Notes under the pieces: generated by a model
What the model saw: only the letters and a program-made list of their open reading frames with translations
Told to the model about the DNA's origin: nothing
The model's database searches: none
Translations under genes and position numbers: made by a program
Source of the DNA: Rheinheimera aquimaris
GTDB lineage: Bacteria > Pseudomonadota > Gammaproteobacteria > Enterobacterales > Alteromonadaceae
Reading direction: 5' to 3'
DNA: 64,000 nucleotides
Assembly: GCF_020531985.1 (NCBI RefSeq)
Contig: NZ_JAJAVQ010000005.1
Span: 124,001-188,000, forward strand
Shown here: positions 58,941 to 64,000 of the stretch, in pieces
Position numbering within the stretch: the first letter of the stretch is position 1
Layout: each line of letters begins with the position of its first letter

Positions 58941-59429
58941 TCATACAACGCGCTGCTGGTCAATTTGACGTTGAATATCAGCCAGAGCACGGCTGACATG
59001 TTTAGACACCGCTTCTTCACTGATCTGCAGTAAAGTAGCAATATGGCTGCGGCTTTTGCCTTCTACTCGGTACAACACAAACACCTGGCGCCGCAACGCA
59101 GGCATAGCCGCCAGCGTCTGCCCGAACAGCTCAACAGTTTGCTGCATACTGGCCATCTCTTCCGGGTTGGCACTCTGACAGACAAGCTCATCTGGTTGTT
59201 CAGCGGGATGATTTCTTATTCGCATAAGTAAATGCCTGGCGACAGTAAAAGCATAGGCCAGTGGGTTAAGGATCGGCTTTTGCCTGGTTTGCTCCAGCAC
59301 CCGGGTCACCGCTTCCTGGAAAATATCCGCAGCATCGGCACTATTGGCGTTTTTCTGCAGATAACGTAACAGTGGCTCCGTATTTTCTAAGACGGTTGCC
59401 TGTGGTACCGGCTTCTCACGTATTGACAT
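58941..59429 (-). CDS. ECF sigma factor, FecI-like
   Basis: Short sigma-70 family factor of 162 residues, of the ECF group paired with FecR. Region 2 spans about 20-85 (LLRYLQKNANSADAADIFQEAVTRVLEQ, NPLAYAFTVARHLLM) and region 4 about 108-155 (LAAMPALRRQVFVLYRVEGKSRSHIATLLQISEEAVSKHVSRAL). It should direct RNA polymerase to the receptor promoter(s) when the transducer is occupied by ligand. It is first in the sigma-fecR-transducer transcript. The 113-bp upstream gap shows no obvious Fur box to my reading. Confidence 0.93.
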   Translation of the reverse strand: MSIREKPVPQATVLENTEPLLRYLQKNANSADAADIFQEAVTRVLEQTRQKPILNPLAYAFTVARHLLMRIRNHPAEQPDELVCQSANPEEMASMQQTVELFGQTLAAMPALRRQVFVLYRVEGKSRSHIATLLQISEEAVSKHVSRALADIQRQIDQQRVV

Positions 59430-59542
59430 GCCAACTCAGTGCTTATGCTCGTAACAGAAGCATAAGGCATTGATATGACAGTTAGTTGACAAAGCAAGCT
59501 GCGTAAGCTGGCAAGCTGCTGGCTTATCAGCAACGTAGTTCG

Positions 59543-59860
59543 TTACAACTCAGGTTGGTCACTGTTATCTGCCGTGTCAGAATTTGAAGGCGCGACAGCC
59601 ACACACTGCCAACCCCAGCCACGTTGTTTTTCGGCAAACTCTGCGGCTTTTTGTTCGCAATAGCCCGCTTCGCTGCTGGCGCGCCACAGTACACTGCTCT
59701 GGCCATCTTTACCGTAATGCACTTCACACGGCAGTTCTGTGCCCTCGGGGTACACCACTTCAATAACCCGCACCGCATCACCCAGCTGACAGTGGGTGGC
59801 CTGATTTTCTGCTGCTGCCAACATAAATGGCATTAAGGCTGTCAGTAGTATTAGACGCAT
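59543..59860 (-). CDS. Small exported protein, unknown function
   Basis: A 105-residue protein with a Sec signal peptide (RLILLTALMPFMLAAA) and a mature part with three cysteines and the segment VYPEGTELPCEVHYGKDGQ. I do not recognise a named family, though similar short periplasmic proteins occur in related gammaproteobacteria. I chose the ATG at 59860 because GGAG lies seven bases upstream; an in-frame ATG at 59902 adds 14 unlikely residues. It ends in an acidic, low-complexity tail (SNSDTADNSDQPEL). It stands alone, divergent from the esterase gene. Confidence 0.7.
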   Translation of the reverse strand: MRLILLTALMPFMLAAAENQATHCQLGDAVRVIEVVYPEGTELPCEVHYGKDGQSSVLWRASSEAGYCEQKAAEFAEKQRGWGWQCVAVAPSNSDTADNSDQPEL

Positions 59861-59984
59861 AATGTTCTCCGGTTTAAAATTGAAACCGCCAAAGTATAGC
59901 AAACACCCTGCATTAATATTCAGATACGGCCATACTAGCCATATGCTGCACTGCAGCTGCCTTTTACCTGTTTTGGGATCTCAG

Positions 59985-60923
59985 ATGAAGCTACTCGCCT
60001 TGCTGTTATTGCTGCTGTTTAGCAGCCAGTTATTTGCCAGCCTGCCAAAGGTCAAAAGCGGCCGTATTGAACGTCTGCAAGGCTTCAGTTCGGTGTTTAT
60101 TCCGCCGCGTAATATCGATATCTGGTTACCCGACGGCTACAGTGCAGCACAGCGTTATGCAGTTGTGTATATGCATGACGGTCAGATGCTGTTTGATGGC
60201 AACAGCAGCTGGAACCAGCAGGAATGGCAGGTGGATGAAGTAGCCTCAGCGCTTATGGCAGAAGGTAAAACCCGGCCCTTCATCGTCGTGGGTATTTTTA
60301 ATGCCGGCGCCCACCGCCATAGTGAGTATTTCCCGCAAAAACCGTTTCAGAGTTTATCGGCACAGCAGCAACAGGCGCTGTATCAGTTAACACAGGGCGA
60401 GCAGCAACCGCTGTTTACTGATGCTGTGTACTCCGATAACTACCTGAAATTTCTGGTGCAAGAGCTAAAGCCATACATCGACAGTCATTTTAATGTGTTG
60501 TCTGATGCGGCCAATACCTTCGTTATGGGGTCGAGTATGGGCGGCCTGATATCGATGTACGCCATCAGTGAATACCCCGGCGTTTTTGGCGGCGCGGCCT
60601 GTTTATCAACCCACTGGCCCGGCGTATTCCAGAACGATAATAACCCGGTGCCAGCCGCATTCTTTGCTTACATGCGCCAGGCGCTGCCAGTCGCAGGCAA
60701 GCATAAACTGTATTTTGATTTTGGCACCGCTACGCTGGACGCCTGGTACCCGCCACTGCAGGCGCAGGCGGATGCCATTATTGAAAGTAAGGGTTACACC
60801 GCAGCAGACTGGCAAACACTGCGCTTTGACGGCGCAGAGCATAGCGAACACGCCTGGGCAGAGCGTTTGCATCTGCCGCTGACGTTTTTACTCGGCACTA
60901 CAACCACAGAGCGCAGCAACTAA
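59985..60923 (+). CDS. Exported esterase (alpha/beta hydrolase, Esterase-D/Fes-like)
   Basis: Alpha/beta hydrolase of about 312 residues with a Sec signal peptide (KLLALLLLLLFSSQLFA). The PF00756-type fold is indicated by NIDIWLPDGYSAAQRYAVVYMHDGQMLFD, PFIVVGIFNAG and the nucleophile elbow MGSSMGG (Ser near residue 187), with the catalytic His probably in EHSEHAW near the C-terminus. Relatives include feruloyl/acetyl-xylan esterases and siderophore esterases. The start at 59985 gives a clean signal peptide; an open frame upstream to 59862 adds 41 unlikely residues. It converges on the M14 peptidase gene. Confidence 0.88.
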   Translation: MKLLALLLLLLFSSQLFASLPKVKSGRIERLQGFSSVFIPPRNIDIWLPDGYSAAQRYAVVYMHDGQMLFDGNSSWNQQEWQVDEVASALMAEGKTRPFIVVGIFNAGAHRHSEYFPQKPFQSLSAQQQQALYQLTQGEQQPLFTDAVYSDNYLKFLVQELKPYIDSHFNVLSDAANTFVMGSSMGGLISMYAISEYPGVFGGAACLSTHWPGVFQNDNNPVPAAFFAYMRQALPVAGKHKLYFDFGTATLDAWYPPLQAQADAIIESKGYTAADWQTLRFDGAEHSEHAWAERLHLPLTFLLGTTTTERSN

Positions 60924-60957
60924 ATGCATCCGGCAACTTAGCCCCGACTGCAAAATA

Positions 60958-62382
60958 CTAGGTGCCCAGCGGGTTTAACAGCTTACCGCTACTGACATCA
61001 AGCAGCTGACCATTTAGCAGCGCACGCTGCACACCCTGTTCGTTGCGCAGTAAAAAGGTTGCCAGCCGGTAACGCTGCGGCGTTTTTCCTGTTAGCCCTT
61101 TCGGGTTTATCACCACCGGCAGGCCGCTGTTATTGGTCAGCAAAGCCGCATCGCCACTGAAATGGCTGTAGCCGTCACGCAGTAACGTCAGATAAGCAGC
61201 TTTATCCAGAGTCAGTGCTTTGGTCAGGCGGTACGCCTTCGGCGCCTGATAACTCAAACCGGCAACATCCAGCTGATGATAAGCGCCGTAAATAGATAAA
61301 TCGCCGATATCGCGGATGCGGGCGATTTTGTCTGCTTCAAGGTCTAAATCCAGCGCCAGGTCCACTTTGGCGTTGTGGCCGTTAACATTGATGTTCAGAT
61401 GGCTTAGCAGCACGTCTTTAATGCCGCCATCGCGGTTAAACGGAATGGCCTGATAAGCACTCAGCGACTGCTGCTGATAAGCGCCACTGCCGATACTTTC
61501 AATACTCATCACCAGCAACTGGGTATTCAACCGCCGTGCGACCTGACGGTTGTCATCCTTCGGGTGGCCGCCGGATTCAATCAGCACGGTACTGATGCCC
61601 ATACCGGCAAAAGTGTCACCAAAAGAGCGCCACGAAAAAGTATCATCGTACTTACCCAAATAACCTGGCAGCTGCTCCGCCATCAGGTCGGCCATATCGC
61701 CAATCAGCTGCATGGCTTTTTTGCGCGCGGCGTCGATGTCTTTAGCGTCATTAAACGCCGGTGCTAACAACGAAATCGTGGTTTGTTTATTGCTGTCGCC
61801 GGCGGCATAAAACCGGTTCTGGTCGTGCAGGTTTAAACCAAAGTCCGGTTTAAAGTCTTTCGCCGCCTGCATCAACAAGCGACCTTCCGGGCTTTGCAGC
61901 GCTTTGGCATCGCGGTTGATATCAATACCCATGCTGTTAAAGCGGGTGTTCGCTGCTGCCCCATCCGGGTTTACCATAGGAATAAGCCGCAGTGTTACTT
62001 TATTTAGCCAGTTATCGCGCCACGGTTGTTGCTGATCAGCACTGATAAAGTTTAGTAAGTCCATCAAAGCGGCTGTCGCTGTGGCTTCATCGCCATGCAT
62101 TTGCGACCACGCCAGCACTTTTACCGGGCCGGTGCCGATATCAATCTGCCAGATCGGTGTGCCCAGTGCCGACTGCCCGAGCTGCTTAAAGCGGAATAGC
62201 GGGTTATGCTGATGCAATTGCAGCAGCGGCGCTATGTCGCTATGGGTGAGTTGCGGTTTATCCAACCCCGTTTGTTTTATCTGTTGATAATAGTCTGCCG
62301 ACAAACTGCCTGCTGTCATTGCCTGTACCGCCGTGGTTAAACTGAATAATCCGGCCAGAAGCCATCGTAACGCATGCTGCAT
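60958..62382 (-). CDS. M14-family metallocarboxypeptidase, exported
   Basis: Zinc carboxypeptidase of about 474 residues with a signal peptide (WLLAGLFSLTTAVQAMT). Zinc ligands are H96 and E99 (SQMHGDE) and H186 (LNLHDQN). The substrate NRD motif is NRDAK near 156-158, and the catalytic Glu is E269 in VLIESGG. The last ~170 residues form a beta-rich domain with no recognised match. I chose the ATG at 62382, which is preceded by AGGGGGG; an upstream open frame adds 33 residues. Secreted M14 enzymes act on peptides or murein peptides; the target is unknown. It is divergent from the NhaC-like gene. Confidence 0.9.
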   Translation of the reverse strand: MQHALRWLLAGLFSLTTAVQAMTAGSLSADYYQQIKQTGLDKPQLTHSDIAPLLQLHQHNPLFRFKQLGQSALGTPIWQIDIGTGPVKVLAWSQMHGDEATATAALMDLLNFISADQQQPWRDNWLNKVTLRLIPMVNPDGAAANTRFNSMGIDINRDAKALQSPEGRLLMQAAKDFKPDFGLNLHDQNRFYAAGDSNKQTTISLLAPAFNDAKDIDAARKKAMQLIGDMADLMAEQLPGYLGKYDDTFSWRSFGDTFAGMGISTVLIESGGHPKDDNRQVARRLNTQLLVMSIESIGSGAYQQQSLSAYQAIPFNRDGGIKDVLLSHLNINVNGHNAKVDLALDLDLEADKIARIRDIGDLSIYGAYHQLDVAGLSYQAPKAYRLTKALTLDKAAYLTLLRDGYSHFSGDAALLTNNSGLPVVINPKGLTGKTPQRYRLATFLLRNEQGVQRALLNGQLLDVSSGKLLNPLGT

Positions 62383-62608
62383 AATGCCCCCCTGCTTAAC
62401 TGCTTTAGCCTGGTAGCATCGCGCAATTCTGTTAACAATTGCAAGTAACGCGACTGTCAGCAAACTGCTGCACAGCGCCATCTATCGCAATCGGCTGCAA
62501 TGCCCGCTTCATCGCAAAAGCCTGCGCAGTGCTTGCGACAGTAAAGCACAACCGGTATAAATTATTCAGCATTTACGCGAAACAGAATAATAATAGCAGG
62601 AGGCCATT

Positions 62609-64000
62609 TTGGCTGATTGGTTAACCCTCATTCCGGCGCTGGTCGCCATTGTTGTAGTATTGTGGCGCAAAGAAGTGATCCTGGCGTTGCTGTTGTCGTT
62701 GTGCAGCGCCGAACTGCTGATTTTTTTGCAGGCCGGCCAGGGCGCCGGGGCTGGCTTGCTGCTGGACGGCGGTATTCAAACGCTGGAACGTATTGTTGCG
62801 GTAACCAAAGATGGCGACAATGCCCGCATTCTGATGTTCTCGTTACTGGTAGGCGGCTTGCTGGCCTATATGCGCGACTCGGGTGGTGTATCGGCTACGG
62901 TGAAATTGCTGGTCGATAAAGGCATTGCCAAATCAGGCCGTCAGGCTGGTTTACTGACGTTTTTTATCAGCTCTGTAACCTTTATCGAGTCTAACCTCAG
63001 TTCGCTGACAGCCGGTATCAGCTCACGGGGTTTATTCGACAAGTTCAAAATGAGCCGGGCACGGCTGGCATATATTATCGACAGCACCAGCGCCCCTATC
63101 TGCATCATTATTCTGCTAAACGGCTGGGGCGCCTATATTCTCGGCCTGCTCAGCACTTATTCCCTTGGGGAAAGCCCGGTATCAGTACTGATCGGCACTA
63201 TTCCGCTTAACTTTTATGCGTTGTTTACCCTAACCGTGGTGCTGTACACCATTATCAGCGGCAAAGTATATGGCCCGATGCGCAAAGCCGAGCAAGAGTT
63301 ACACACACTGGCGGCGCACACGGAAATAGACGTACCGCCGAGTAAAGCCAGCTTTATGCTGGTGCCGCTGTTTACCTTAGTGGCATCCATGATCGGCTTT
63401 ATGCTGATGACCGGCAATGGCCGACTGGTGGGTGGCTCGGGTTCACAATCAGTGCTCTATGCCACGACGCTGGCCTGTTTAGTCGCCTACTCTATGATGT
63501 TGTTCAGTAAGCGCTTTAAGCATCAGCAGCTGGTTGATATTGGCTTTAAAGGCATGAGCGAATTACTGCCGCTGGTCACCATAGTACTGTTATCACTGGC
63601 GCTCGGCAGCAGCCTTAAACTGCTGGGCACCGGTACTTTTATTGCGTCCATCGTTAACGACAGCTTGCCGCTGGTACTGATACCGGCGCTGTTGTTTTTA
63701 GCCGGTGCATTGATCTCGTTTACCACCGGTACCAGTTGGGGCACTTTTGCCATACTGATCCCGATTGGTATGCCTATGGTCGAACTGCTGGGACTGCCGC
63801 CGTCACTGGTGCTGGCAGCCATTTTAAGTGGCGGTGTGTTTGGCGATCACTGCTCGCCGATTTCCGACAGTACCGCGGTCAGCTCAGTTGCATCCGGCTG
63901 TGATTTACTCGAACACGTAAAAACCCAGCTACCTTATGCATTATTTTGTGGTGTACTGGCATTGCTGGCCTTTTTAACTGCCGGGGTATTAATGATATGA
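62609..64000 (+). CDS. NhaC-family Na+/H+ antiporter-like transporter
   Basis: Inner-membrane transporter of 463 residues with about 11-12 spans. The NhaC-family signature is clear near the C-terminus: FTTGTSWGTFAILIPIGMP and GGVFGDHCSPISDSTAVSSVASGCDLLEHV. The family exchanges Na+/H+ or, in some branches, organic substrates such as malate/lactate or amino acids, so exact specificity is open. The start codon is TTG, supported by AGGAGG six bases upstream. The stop codon TGA is the last triplet in the window, so the gene is complete. It is divergent from the M14 peptidase gene, which could hint at peptide-derived substrates. Confidence 0.9.
   Translation: MADWLTLIPALVAIVVVLWRKEVILALLLSLCSAELLIFLQAGQGAGAGLLLDGGIQTLERIVAVTKDGDNARILMFSLLVGGLLAYMRDSGGVSATVKLLVDKGIAKSGRQAGLLTFFISSVTFIESNLSSLTAGISSRGLFDKFKMSRARLAYIIDSTSAPICIIILLNGWGAYILGLLSTYSLGESPVSVLIGTIPLNFYALFTLTVVLYTIISGKVYGPMRKAEQELHTLAAHTEIDVPPSKASFMLVPLFTLVASMIGFMLMTGNGRLVGGSGSQSVLYATTLACLVAYSMMLFSKRFKHQQLVDIGFKGMSELLPLVTIVLLSLALGSSLKLLGTGTFIASIVNDSLPLVLIPALLFLAGALISFTTGTSWGTFAILIPIGMPMVELLGLPPSLVLAAILSGGVFGDHCSPISDSTAVSSVASGCDLLEHVKTQLPYALFCGVLALLAFLTAGVLMI

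Noticed and set aside
1-64000. CRISPR arrays, tRNA/rRNA genes, IS elements, integrases, phage genes
   Set aside because: No spaced identical repeats, cloverleaf-like sequences, transposase or integrase proteins were recognised by reading; a dedicated tRNA or Rfam scan was not possible here.

Overview
The window reads as a chromosomal stretch of a free-living, polysaccharide-scavenging gammaproteobacterium. The Rheinheimera / Alishewanella / Arsukibacterium part of the Alteromonadales-like group is my best guess. The reasons are several large TonB-dependent receptors of the Xanthomonas/Caulobacter carbohydrate type, enteric-like XylA/XylB/XylR proteins, no PTS genes, many lipoproteins, and a chromosomal subclass B3 metallo-beta-lactamase. 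This is inference from gene content, not from a database search. No rRNA, tRNA, CRISPR array, integrase, transposase or replication origin was recognised. No gap between genes exceeds about 250 bases.

Layout. (1) 1-353: the 3' part of a short-chain dehydrogenase gene with a frameshift in a G-run. (2) 0.4-10.5 kb: a xylan/glucuronoxylan and xylose locus. xylB-xylA run leftward; xylR, a GH43 beta-xylosidase-like lipoprotein, a GH115 alpha-glucuronidase and a transaldolase run rightward, around one strong palindrome. (3) 10.6-20.6 kb: 5-oxoproline/D-glutamate genes. A DUF1445 protein is separated by unrelated genes (B3 metallo-beta-lactamase, MetR-like regulator, GFA protein, beta-propeller lipoprotein) from pxpA-pxpB-pxpC, a DUF4392 protein and a D-amino-acid aminotransferase. 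(4) 20.8-23.6 kb: a class 3 lipase flanked by two paralogous DUF6795 exported proteins, which looks like an effector/immunity module. (5) 23.6-26.1 kb: PaiB-like protein and GNAT acetyltransferase divergent from a MocR regulator.

(6) 26.1-48 kb is a 20-kb amino-sugar/glycan region and is the most interesting part. It has an overlapping trio (glycosylasparaginase, CutC, BadF-type sugar kinase). Next come a lipoprotein with four discoidin domains and its TonB-dependent receptor. Then a Tat-exported oxidative module: GMC glucoside-3-dehydrogenase-like large and small subunits, an AP-endonuclease-2-type isomerase/lyase, and a DUF1080 lipoprotein. A LacI-family regulator lies beside it, and operator-like palindromes lie upstream of two of its transcription units. 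The last part is a murein-sugar module: NagX-like membrane protein, secreted GH3 NagZ-type hexosaminidase, SSS symporter, BadF kinase, MurQ, and NamZ/GH171 lipoprotein. Together these predict outer-membrane capture, periplasmic trimming (hydrolytic and possibly 3-keto oxidative), sodium-coupled uptake, phosphorylation and lactyl-ether removal.

(7) 48-51.9 kb: a solute-binding protein, a pirin divergent from an NADPH-dependent FMN reductase, and a PHP-domain lipoprotein. (8) 52-59.4 kb: an ECF sigma / FecR / transducer-type TonB receptor cascade, followed by a close receptor paralogue that lacks the signalling domain. (9) 59.5-64 kb: a small exported protein, an esterase, an M14 carboxypeptidase and an NhaC-family antiporter that ends exactly at the window edge.

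A recurring feature is that several convergent gene pairs share a strong hairpin that overlaps or abuts a stop codon (13755-13790, 23566-23594, 48042-48070, 50354-50389).
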